Assembly: GCF_943193015.1 (NCBI RefSeq)
Contig: NZ_CALPCM010000075.1
Location: 1 to 7,280 of the forward strand
DNA length: 7,280 bases
Direction: 5' to 3'
From: Hominisplanchenecus_A murintestinalis
Lineage (GTDB): Bacteria > Bacillota > Clostridia > Lachnospirales > Lachnospiraceae
The position numbers and the translations under genes were made by a program. Shown here in pieces: positions 1 to 4,186 of the stretch; within the stretch, counting starts at the first letter, position 1; each line of letters begins with the position of its first letter. The notes below the pieces were generated by a model, which was not told the origin of the DNA, did no database searches, and saw only the letters and a program-made list of their open reading frames with translations.

Positions 1-77
1 ACGAGGTTGATAGGGCAGGGGTGGAAGTGCAGCAATGCATGGAGCTGACTGCTACTAATAGGTCGAAGGCTTGACCA
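1..77 (+). rRNA. 23S ribosomal RNA, 3' end (partial)
   Basis: The stretch ending in GACTGCTACTAATAGGTCGA and then AGGCTTGACC is the highly conserved 3' terminus of Firmicute 23S rRNA, the strand that pairs with the 5' end of the molecule. Only the last ~77 bases are present and the gene continues to the left of the window. The exact 3' end is estimated from the conserved CTTGACC, to within a few bases. It shows that the tRNA cluster that follows belongs to, or lies just after, an rRNA operon. Confidence 0.95.
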
Positions 78-223
78 GAATACTTGATGAATGCAAGCCT
101 GGGGGCGCAGCATGAATCTTAGTAGTCTGGTTGTTCGAAGGAGCAGAGCGACTTCAAACTTCTGTTAAAGAAGCGGAAGGAAACGACCAGAAGAAAAGAG
201 ATCAAGTCAAGATGGTTTTCCGG
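78..223. other. 23S-to-tRNA spacer without a 5S gene
   Basis: This spacer carries no recognisable 5S rRNA, although 5S usually follows 23S. No motif such as the conserved CGAACACGGAAGTTAAG core of 5S occurs. A small stem (CTTC around 157, GAAG around 171) and purine-rich stretches are visible and may be part of the 23S processing region. I see no coding sequence with a credible ribosome binding site. Confidence 0.6.
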
Positions 224-252
224 TTGAAATGTCTTAAAGAATATGTTATACT
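224..252 (+). promoter_or_regulatory. sigma70-type promoter of the tRNA cluster
   Basis: TTGAAA (224-229) and TATACT (247-252) are separated by exactly 17 bases. Transcription would start near 259, about 30 bases before tRNA-Asp. It gives the tRNA genes their own promoter, in addition to any read-through from the rRNA operon. A small hairpin, AGGGT-GCAT-ACCCT (266-279), lies in the leader just upstream of tRNA-Asp. Confidence 0.7.
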
Positions 253-288
253 GTATGTGGTTTTGAGGGTGCATACCCTTGGAAAAAT

Positions 289-362
289 GGCCCAGTGGCT
301 CAGTTGGTTAGAGCGTCGCCCTGTCACGGCGAAGGTCGTCGGTTCGAGTCCGATCTGGGTCG
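289..362 (+). tRNA. tRNA-Asp (GTC)
   Basis: 74 nt cloverleaf. The acceptor arm GGCCCAG (289-295) pairs with CTGGGTC (355-361), followed by discriminator G. The anticodon GTC is at 323-325 in the loop CTGTCAC, and the T-loop is GGTTCGAGTCC. CCA is not encoded, so it must be added after transcription. Confidence 0.97.
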
Positions 363-398
363 TTCATATCGAAAGATATGAGACAATTTAATAGATAT

Positions 399-471
399 GG
401 GATCTTAGCTCAGCTGGGAGAGCATCTGCCTTACAAGCAGAGGGTCATAGGTTCGAGCCCTATAGGTCCCA
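399..471 (+). tRNA. tRNA-Val (TAC)
   Basis: 73 nt cloverleaf. The acceptor arm GGGATCT pairs with AGGTCCC (464-470, with a G-T wobble), and the discriminator is A. The anticodon loop CTTACAA sits in a TCTGC/GCAGA stem with anticodon TAC at 432-434. CCA is not encoded. Confidence 0.96.
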
Positions 472-487
472 TTTAGTACTACAATGT

Positions 488-560
488 GCCGATGTGGCTC
501 AATTGGCAGAGCAGCTGATTTGTAATCAGCAGGTTATCGGTTCGAGTCCGATCATCGGCT
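488..560 (+). tRNA. tRNA-Thr (TGT)
   Basis: 73 nt cloverleaf. The acceptor arm GCCGATG pairs perfectly with CATCGGC (553-559), and the discriminator is T. The anticodon loop TTTGTAA lies in a GCTGA/TCAGC stem with anticodon TGT at 521-523, which reads ACA codons. CCA is not encoded. Confidence 0.96.
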
Positions 561-575
561 TAGTACTAGAAATAT

Positions 576-657
576 GGATGGATTCCCGAGTGGCCAAAGG
601 GGACAGACTGTAAATCTGCTGCAAATTGCTTCGGTGGTTCGAATCCACCTCCATCCA
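576..657 (+). tRNA. tRNA-Tyr (GTA)
   Basis: 82 nt class II tRNA with the long variable arm expected of bacterial tRNA-Tyr (around 617-634). The acceptor arm GGATGGA pairs perfectly with TCCATCC (650-656), and the discriminator is A. The anticodon GTA is at 610-612 in the loop CTGTAAA. Confidence 0.96.
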
Positions 658-693
658 TTTGGATCATTGATTCATTGAAAATTTTATAATTAG

Positions 694-767
<74 letters not shown>

Positions 768-772
768 TTTAT

Positions 773-845
<73 letters not shown>

Positions 846-851
846 TTTTGT

Positions 852-924
852 GGGATATTAGCTCAGTTGGTAGAGCACTTGACTTTTAATCAAGTTGTCC
901 GGGGTTCGAATCCCCGATGTCTCA
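852..924 (+). tRNA. tRNA-Lys (TTT), probable integration target
   Basis: 73 nt cloverleaf. The acceptor arm GGGATAT pairs with ATGTCTC (917-923, with G-T wobbles), and the discriminator is A. The anticodon TTT is at 885-887 in the loop CTTTTAA. It is the last tRNA of the cluster, and its 3' end faces the integrase gene about 85 bases away. This is the usual arrangement when a tyrosine integrase has inserted an element into the 3' part of a tRNA gene and rebuilt an intact copy. Confidence 0.96.
897..924 (+). other. candidate attachment site (attL core) in the tRNA-Lys 3' part
   Basis: Many tyrosine integrases recombine within the T-arm or acceptor 3' part of a tRNA gene. Here that segment (from the CCGGGG T-stem to the discriminator) is the closest tRNA end to the integrase. 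The claim is an inference from context. The matching direct repeat expected at the other end of the element is not inside this window, so the core length and edges are unknown. Confidence 0.4.
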
Positions 925-959
925 CTAAAAAGTCCAGTAAATAAGCGGGTTTCAAGAAG

Positions 960-989
960 AAAAGCACTCTCGTGTTGAGGGTGCTTTTT
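960..989. terminator. bidirectional intrinsic terminator between the tRNA cluster and the integrase
   Basis: AAAAGCACTCTC (960-971) pairs with GAGGGTGCTTTT (977-988) over 12 bp with one G-T wobble and a 5-base loop (GTGTT). A T-run follows on the plus strand and the A-run gives a T-run on the minus strand. It can therefore end both the tRNA transcript and the convergent integrase transcript. Confidence 0.85.
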
Positions 990-994
990 CCGTG

Positions 995-1015
995 TTGACT
1001 AACATTTGACTAACA
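995..1015. repeat. tandem TTGACTAACA repeat at the element end
   Basis: TTGACTAACA occurs at 995-1004 and again at 1006-1015, a period of 11 bases, close to one helical turn. The second copy overlaps the integrase stop codon. Short direct repeats beside the attachment core are typical arm-type binding sites for the N-terminal domain of tyrosine integrases. The function is inferred; the repeat is visible directly. Confidence 0.6.
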
Positions 1016-2239
1016 AATCTTTGATTTTACCGGGTGCAAAAGGCTTTCCAGTGTGTTTGCTGCTTTTTCATCCATGCTCTGGAGCTGGTGGCTGTATATG
1101 TTCATGGTGGTGCTGGTCTGGGCATGTCCAAGCCGGCCGGACACGGTACGGATATCCACGTTCTGGCTGATTAACAGCGTCGCTGATGTATGTCGTAACC
1201 CGTGCAGTGGGATATCCGGGAGCAGTTCTGCATCACTGGCCATTTGGTTATGCCTGTGTATAACGTCCTTAAATACGCTGTAAGGTGTGGATGGGTACAT
1301 CTGCTTCCCGTCTGCCTGGATGAACACGTAGTTATTGCCCTTCCAGTAGCTTCCAAGGGACAGACGGAGCCTGTATTGCTCCCTCTGGTAATTCCGAACC
1401 AGCATCATCACGCTCTCGGGTACCGATACGGTACGGGAGGAGGTTTTGTTTTTAGGTGCTTTTGTGAAGGGTTTCCCGTCCACAAGCCCGGTGCTCTTTG
1501 TAATGCTTACCGTGCAGCGGTTAAAGTCGAAATCAGCCCATGTAAGGGCTACTAATTCACCACGGCGCAGGCCGCAGAACAGGGCCAGGTGGAAGAATAC
1601 TTTATGCTGTGTATGTATGCGTCCCGCTGCCAGTGCAGCGTCTACAGCAGCCAGGAACAAGCCAGTTTCCTCAAGCGTGAAAAACTGTATGCTGTCCGCA
1701 TCCCGTCTCTGCTTCGGTGGGCTGACGCGCTCACATAGGTTCTCTAATACTACGTTCCATTTGACGGCGGTGTTTAAGATGCTGCTGATAAGGGCGTGTA
1801 CCCTCTTAATTGTGGTGGGGGAATAACCGCCCTCCCTGCCGTCCTTGCGTTCCAGTAGCATGGCGTTATAGAGTTTGTTTAAGTGCGCTGGTTGTATGCG
1901 TGCAAGCTTTAAGTTCCCTATGGCCGGGATAATATGCACGCGTAGCAGCTTCTTGTAAATGTCTATGGTTGTCGGTTCTAAGTGCTGCAGCGCATAGTCT
2001 GAAAGCCAGGTGTCCGAAAACGCCTGGAACGTTATCTTTTCTCCGTCCAGGAACTTCCCGGACTTTACCTTCTCTTCAAATTCGAACACAAACTTCTCAA
2101 GTGCCTTCTGGTTCTGCTTCTCTGTCCTCTTCGGGTCTGGCGTGAAAGTCGCCGTCTCCACAATCTGGGAGCCGTCTATCCGTCTTCCGTTGCTTACTGT
2201 GATTTGGTACGAGTTCCCCCGTTTTCTGATAGATGCCAT
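1010..2239 (-). CDS. int: tyrosine recombinase / phage-type integrase
   Basis: A 409-residue site-specific recombinase that would insert and, with an excisionase, excise the element. Residues ~1-65 are a basic, beta-strand-like arm-binding domain (start MASIRKRGNSYQITVSNG). Residues ~70-170 look like the SAM-like core-binding domain (LSDYALQHLEPTTIDIYKK). The rest is the catalytic domain. All catalytic residues appear present: R225 in CGLRRGEL, a lysine near 265 in APKNKTSSRTV, H346 and R349 in LHGLRHT, H372 in LGHAQTSTT, and Y382 in MNIYSH. Length is normal for Tn916/phage-type integrases. The start at 2239 follows AGAGG about 7 bases upstream. It points toward tRNA-Lys, its likely target. 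The leader on this strand contains a 30-base sequence repeated upstream of the excisionase-like gene. Confidence 0.95.
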   Translation of the reverse strand: MASIRKRGNSYQITVSNGRRIDGSQIVETATFTPDPKRTEKQNQKALEKFVFEFEEKVKSGKFLDGEKITFQAFSDTWLSDYALQHLEPTTIDIYKKLLRVHIIPAIGNLKLARIQPAHLNKLYNAMLLERKDGREGGYSPTTIKRVHALISSILNTAVKWNVVLENLCERVSPPKQRRDADSIQFFTLEETGLFLAAVDAALAAGRIHTQHKVFFHLALFCGLRRGELVALTWADFDFNRCTVSITKSTGLVDGKPFTKAPKNKTSSRTVSVPESVMMLVRNYQREQYRLRLSLGSYWKGNNYVFIQADGKQMYPSTPYSVFKDVIHRHNQMASDAELLPDIPLHGLRHTSATLLISQNVDIRTVSGRLGHAQTSTTMNIYSHQLQSMDEKAANTLESLLHPVKSKIC

Positions 2240-2262
2240 ATCCTACCTCTCTTTCTTCCTGT

Positions 2263-2292
2263 ACCGGGGGCGGCGTGGGAAGGTGCAGAAAG
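2263..2292. repeat. 30-base direct repeat, copy 1 (integrase leader)
   Basis: This 30-base block matches 3963-3992 at 26 of 30 positions, including an unbroken 16 bases (GGGGCGGCGTGGGAAG, 2267-2282). The offset is exactly 1700 bases. It lies between the integrase start and the antitoxin promoter. It is GC-rich compared with its flanks and could be a protein-binding site or a duplicated gene junction. See the second copy. Confidence 0.75.
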
Positions 2293-2298
2293 TTTGAT

Positions 2299-2328
2299 TT
2301 GACAAATGCGTTTACGATGTTCTATAAT
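2299..2328 (+). promoter_or_regulatory. near-consensus promoter of the antitoxin RNA
   Basis: A perfect TTGACA (2299-2304) and a perfect TATAAT (2323-2328) are separated by 18 bases. Transcription would begin near 2335. No rightward protein gene follows. The transcript would run only ~95 bases to the terminator at 2390-2430, which fits a small RNA. The promoter looks clearly stronger than the one for the toxin transcript, as expected for a type I antitoxin. Confidence 0.8.
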
Positions 2329-2346
2329 ATGCTTAACAAGACAGCC

Positions 2347-2369
2347 GGAAGGTGAGTGCACGTCACCCG
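2347..2369. repeat. direct repeat of the toxin-antitoxin locus, antitoxin-side copy
   Basis: This 23-base segment, starting GGAAGGTGAG and ending CGTCACCCG, aligns with 2533-2557 at 20 of 23 positions with a 2-base gap. Because the two flanking transcripts converge, a direct repeat in the DNA makes their 5' regions complementary as RNA. This is the way par-type antitoxins recognise the toxin leader. Confidence 0.7.
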
Positions 2370-2389
2370 TCCCGGCGAGACTTTGAACT

Positions 2390-2430
2390 AAAAATAGCCG
2401 TTAGCTTACCAGGGCAGGACGGCTATTTTT
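2390..2430. terminator. shared bidirectional terminator of the toxin and antitoxin RNAs
   Basis: AAAAATAGCCGT (2390-2401) pairs with ACGGCTATTTTT (2419-2430), a perfect 12-bp stem around a 17-base loop. T-runs follow in both directions. It ends the rightward antitoxin RNA and the leftward toxin mRNA. The toxin stop codon lies inside the stem (2423-2425). Confidence 0.85.
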
Positions 2431-2506
2431 TATGTGTATAATTCAGAACGGCGATGATTACGTTAACTGCTGTCAAGATAATCATAAATTCCTCGTATGT
2501 ACTCAT
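2423..2506 (-). CDS. small hydrophobic type I toxin, holin-like toxin family
   Basis: A 27-residue peptide starting MSTYEEFMIILTA and ending NYTHKK. It has a short polar N-terminus, one membrane-spanning stretch (about residues 7-22) and a basic tail. This matches the putative holin-like toxins of Firmicutes (the Fst/TxpA type), which insert in the cell membrane and disturb it when overproduced. AAAGGGGTGG sits a few bases upstream of the ATG at 2506. The gene is flanked by a convergent small-RNA unit and a shared terminator, supporting a type I toxin-antitoxin system that may stabilise the element. Family assignment rests on size, topology and sequence style; no search was run. It is too short for ordinary gene callers. 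Confidence 0.75.
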   Translation of the reverse strand: MSTYEEFMIILTAVNVIIAVLNYTHKK

Positions 2507-2532
2507 AAACACCACCCCTTTCCGCAAGACTC

Positions 2533-2557
2533 GGAACGGGTGGGAGCACGTCCCCCG
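2533..2557. repeat. direct repeat of the toxin-antitoxin locus, toxin-leader copy
   Basis: The partner of 2347-2369 lies in the 5' leader of the toxin mRNA, about 25 bases before the start codon. On the toxin strand it can fold into a small hairpin with loop bases including ACGTGC. These are complementary to GCACGT in the hairpin loop of the antitoxin RNA, so a loop-loop kissing contact is possible. Confidence 0.7.
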
Positions 2558-2574
2558 GCTATCCGGTTAAGCAT

Positions 2575-2603
2575 ATTATGTTTTCAATGTTCTAAGGCCG
2601 TGT
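2575..2603 (-). promoter_or_regulatory. possible weak promoter of the toxin mRNA
   Basis: On the minus strand a CATAAT -10 box (2580 to 2575) is followed by ATGCTTAA, matching the bases after the -10 of the antitoxin promoter. No good -35 is seen at 17-18 bases (ACACGG at 2603-2598). Transcription would start near 2568 and give a leader of ~60 bases. Confidence 0.4.
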
Positions 2604-2619
2604 TTGCAGCCTTTCATTT
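2592..2619. repeat. AAGGC hairpin element, copy 1
   Basis: A 28-base sequence starting CTAAGGCCGTGTTTGCAG and ending CCTTTCATTT. It recurs at 2668-2696 with few changes and folds as AAGGCCG/CAGCCTT with one mismatch. It overlaps the presumed -35 region of the toxin promoter. On the plus strand a T-rich tail follows, so it resembles a weak terminator. Confidence 0.5.
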
Positions 2620-2667
2620 AAAGATAAGCAGGTTTAAAGGTATAAGCTGGCCAGATACTAAGTTTTA

Positions 2668-2696
2668 CTAAGGCTGTGTTTTGCGGCCTTTTTCCC
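2668..2696. repeat. AAGGC hairpin element, copy 2
   Basis: The second copy, starting CTAAGGCTGTGTTTTGCG, is followed by GCCTTTTT. The 7-bp stem AAGGCTG/CGGCCTT (2670-2676 with 2684-2690) includes one T-G wobble and is followed by five T, so it is a fair plus-strand terminator. Between the copies (2620-2667) I see no gene. The pair suggests a local duplication. Confidence 0.5.
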
Positions 2697-3082
2697 AAAA
2701 ATGGGAAAAACCAAGTAGTTTTTTCCTCGGTTAGATACTCAGGGGCATTTTGGCCCGGAGTTTAGCGTCGCGTTTCACGACGTTATTTCAGGGACATTTT
2801 TCCCTCAGTTCCATAATTTACGCATCCGGCATCCGTTCCCTGGGACGTCCGTACCCCAAAGTACGGAGGTGGTTTATGCTTTGTCCGAAAAACGGACAAA
2901 GCACTGAAGCCAATTTTGGATTCAATGCAGCGGGCAACGGAGCCAGGTTTGGACTCGTTGGCACGAAACCTATTTTTTAGGTTTTGCATGGATGTGATGG
3001 GCGCCCCAATTCAGGGCATCCCCCAGCCGTCCGAAAAACGGACACCTGCAAAACATCAGTTTGAGCGTCCGAAAAACGGACG
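2670..3082. other. hairpin array, unrecognised structured region
   Basis: About 410 bases without a credible gene hold at least eleven short, mostly perfect inverted repeats, spaced 20-40 bases apart, with small A- or T-rich loops. Stems: 2670-2676/2684-2690; 2689-2697/2702-2710; 2737-2745/2753-2761 (with mismatches); 2766-2770/2778-2782; 2790-2794/2801-2805; 2848-2854/2861-2867; 2878-2887/2893-2902 (10 bp); 2966-2972/2978-2984; 3003-3006/3014-3017; 3029-3033/3039-3043; 3066-3071/3077-3082. Weaker ones lie near 2710-2732, 2834-2847, 2907-2922 and 2937-2957. Three share the core GTCCG-AAAAA-CGGAC. Most stems differ in sequence, so structure rather than sequence is repeated. Candidate roles are a structured RNA transcribed leftward from the repressor gene, or a DNA element folding as single strand (single-strand origin or transfer origin). 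The role is unknown. Confidence 0.7.
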
Positions 3083-3097
3083 AAGCGCAGCAGCGGG

Positions 3098-3535
3098 CTA
3101 CTCTGGCTTGTCCTCTTTGCGGTATTCTGGTATCTTGGTTAGCAGTTCCATCTGTTCTATAGCTTTGTCCTGACCTGATATATTCATGGAGTCATACGCC
3201 GCTAAAAGGCTCTTTTTTTTCTCCAAGGCTTTAATAACGGCATCTGTTCTGTCACGTGCTGAAATGCCCTCGACAGATATGTTTAACTTCTTTAATTCAT
3301 CTATCAACTCTTTTTTTATAAGCTCCCCAGCTTTCAGGGGGAGTGTCGGTTTTAAATCATTGATGCTTACCCCTAAGGCTACAGCTATTTTTTGGAGTGT
3401 TTCTATTTTGGGTTCATATTTATTCTGTTCGTAGCCCTGAATAGTGGCAATGGAAAGCCCGGTTTTTTCGGCTAATTGATTTTGGGTTAAACCACTTTTT
3501 TTGCGATACATTCTTATTTTTTTTGCAGTTTCCAT
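3098..3535 (-). CDS. XRE-family repressor (CI/Stl-like)
   Basis: A 145-residue DNA-binding protein. Residues ~5-62 are a typical XRE/Cro-CI helix-turn-helix (LTQNQLAEKTGLSIATIQGY, then PKIETLQKIAVALGVSINDL). The C-terminal part (70-145) is mostly helical (GELIKKELIDELKKLNIS; DKAIEQMELLTKIPEY) and has no LexA-type peptidase residues, so release would not be by RecA-stimulated self-cleavage. The start at 3535 was chosen because GAGGTGAGGG lies just upstream and the sequence begins METAKKIRMYRKK, a normal XRE start; an ATG 12 codons earlier has no clear site. It is divergent from the rightward operon, so it probably represses that operon and itself, keeping the element quiescent. It is followed by the hairpin array. 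Confidence 0.88.
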   Translation of the reverse strand: METAKKIRMYRKKSGLTQNQLAEKTGLSIATIQGYEQNKYEPKIETLQKIAVALGVSINDLKPTLPLKAGELIKKELIDELKKLNISVEGISARDRTDAVIKALEKKKSLLAAYDSMNISGQDKAIEQMELLTKIPEYRKEDKPE

Positions 3536-3566
3536 ACCCTCACCTCGCTTTTTATGACTATAGAAT

Positions 3567-3596
3567 ATCATAGAATGATGCTACTTGTAAATACAA
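3567..3596 (-). promoter_or_regulatory. probable repressor promoter
   Basis: On the minus strand TTGTAT (3596 to 3591) and TATGAT (3572 to 3567) are 18 bases apart. They would start a message near 3560, 25 bases before the repressor start codon. The match is moderate. It overlaps the left arm of the operator candidate, which would allow autoregulation. Two ATAGAAT copies 10 bases apart (3560-3566, 3570-3576) lie at its -10 and start site. Confidence 0.4.
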
Positions 3597-3633
3597 AACT
3601 ATTTATCTGTTGTTGACAAATGGTTTTGTATTT
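3589..3633. promoter_or_regulatory. candidate repressor operator (inverted repeat)
   Basis: AAATACAAAACTATTT (3589-3604) and AAATGGTTTTGTATTT (3618-3633) form an inverted repeat with 15 of 16 matching positions around a 13-base centre. The repeat lies between the two divergent promoters and covers the -35 box of the rightward one. Half of the motif (AAACTATTTAT) recurs at 3659-3669, just after the rightward start site. Position and symmetry fit a dimeric XRE repressor or the Cro-like protein; binding is inferred. Confidence 0.6.
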
Positions 3634-3641
3634 GATATTAT
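3613..3641 (+). promoter_or_regulatory. main rightward promoter of the element operon
   Basis: A perfect TTGACA (3613-3618) and TATTAT (3636-3641) are separated by exactly 17 bases. Transcription would start near 3648 and read the Cro-like, excisionase-like and replication genes. The inverted repeat 3589-3633 overlaps it, so it should be the repressed promoter of the switch. Confidence 0.8.
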
Positions 3642-3767
3642 AGAAAATAAGAAATAGGAAACTATTTATTTTGTACAGGCAATCGCCACAAGCCCACATT
3701 CAGCCAGTTCTTGGCACGGGTACAGAGGAAACTAATGGACAAGCATACAGAGAAAGGAGTTGGTAAC

Positions 3768-3959
3768 GTGAAGCTGGACAGAGAGAAAATCAACCTTGTC
3801 ATGGCAAGGAAGAAAATGTCAGTTATGGGGCTAGCAGAAGCCTACGGCGTGAGCCGTGCAAGGCTGAATGTAATCTTAAACAGCAGGAAAGTCACACCGA
3901 TATGCGCTGGCCGTGTAGCTGACGCTCTCGGCGTAGACGTAACAGAAATCATCGAATAA
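3768..3959 (+). CDS. Cro-like small HTH protein
   Basis: 63 residues, almost entirely one XRE helix-turn-helix: KINLVMARKKMSVMGLAEAY followed by GVSRARLNVILNSRKVTP and AGRVADALGVDVTEII. Proteins of this size opposite a CI/Stl-like repressor usually act as Cro, shutting down the repressor promoter when the element is induced. The GTG start is chosen because AAAGGAG lies 8 bases upstream (3753-3759). An in-frame ATG at 3735 with AGAGG 6 bases upstream is a possible alternative that adds 11 residues outside the domain. First gene of the rightward operon, with a ~120-base leader. Confidence 0.82.
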   Translation: MKLDREKINLVMARKKMSVMGLAEAYGVSRARLNVILNSRKVTPICAGRVADALGVDVTEIIE

Positions 3960-3962
3960 CCC

Positions 3963-3992
3963 ACCAGGGGCGGCGTGGGAAGAGGTAGAAAG
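3963..3992. repeat. 30-base direct repeat, copy 2 (upstream of the excisionase-like gene)
   Basis: The partner of 2263-2292 (26 of 30 identical). Here the repeat runs into the ribosome binding site (AAAGGGG, 3989-3995) of the excisionase-like gene. Because the integrase is transcribed leftward across copy 1, the integrase leader RNA would be antisense to this segment of the rightward mRNA. Confidence 0.75.
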
Positions 3993-4003
3993 GGGATGTA
4001 TTA

Positions 4004-4186
4004 ATGGTTTGTCCTACAATGGTGACACTTAACGAAGCATCAGCGCAGTCAGGGCTTAGCTATGACTATCTGCGTAAGCTTTGTTTGCAGAAGAAAATAG
4101 TATACGTAAGAGCCGGGTGTAAATACCTGGTGAACCTGGAGAAGCTGGTGGAATATCTGAACCGTGGAGAGAAAGAGGACACATGA
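4004..4186 (+). CDS. excisionase-like HTH protein
   Basis: 60 residues with the MerR/excisionase-type winged helix seen in Xis and HTH_17 proteins: MVTLNEASAQSGLSYDYLRK, then a wing region (IVYVRAGCKYLVN) and a final helix (LEKLVEYLNR). Such proteins bend attachment-site DNA and direct the integrase toward excision; some (AlpA-like) also activate transcription. AAAGGGG lies 8 bases before the ATG. It follows the Cro-like gene and overlaps the next gene by ATGA, so it is translated with the operon. The assignment to excision rather than another DNA-binding role is inferred from the element context. Confidence 0.7.
   Translation: MVCPTMVTLNEASAQSGLSYDYLRKLCLQKKIVYVRAGCKYLVNLEKLVEYLNRGEKEDT

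Larger units (their letters stand above)
2335..2431 (+). ncRNA. candidate type I antitoxin small RNA
   Basis: A predicted RNA of about 95 nt runs from the strong promoter at 2299-2328 to the hairpin and T-run ending near 2431. Its 5' part carries an internal hairpin (GGTGA 2351-2355 with TCACC 2363-2367) and the direct-repeat sequence 2347-2369. That sequence is nearly complementary to the leader of the convergent toxin mRNA, with GCACGTC as the longest unbroken core. The 3' part overlaps the end of the toxin message, including the terminator stem, giving a second pairing region. This is the par/Fst plan: convergent RNAs, a shared terminator and 5' direct repeats. The transcript ends are estimates. 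Confidence 0.65.

Noticed and set aside
131..391. An 86-codon plus-strand ORF
   Set aside because: It runs through the tRNA promoter and the whole tRNA-Asp gene; no ribosome binding site and no protein-like composition.
1053..1826. Plus-strand ORFs opposite the integrase (and a minus-strand one at 1171-1356)
   Set aside because: They are shadows of the integrase, whose catalytic residues are all intact in its own frame.
2432..2671. A 79-codon plus-strand ORF
   Set aside because: It overlaps the toxin gene and its leader on the other strand, lacks a ribosome binding site, and its codons are explained by the toxin locus and repeats.
2750..2989. Overlapping ORFs on both strands in the hairpin array (2750-2980 plus, 2783-2989 minus)
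   Set aside because: Their sequence is made of palindromes, they lack ribosome binding sites, and the peptides look random.
2883..3081. CRISPR array
   Set aside because: The repeats are only 15 bases, are perfect short hairpins, have irregular spacing (about 131 and 23 bases between copies), and no cas gene is present.
2670..3097. Retron or diversity-generating element
   Set aside because: The hairpins invite the idea, but no reverse transcriptase gene is found in the window.
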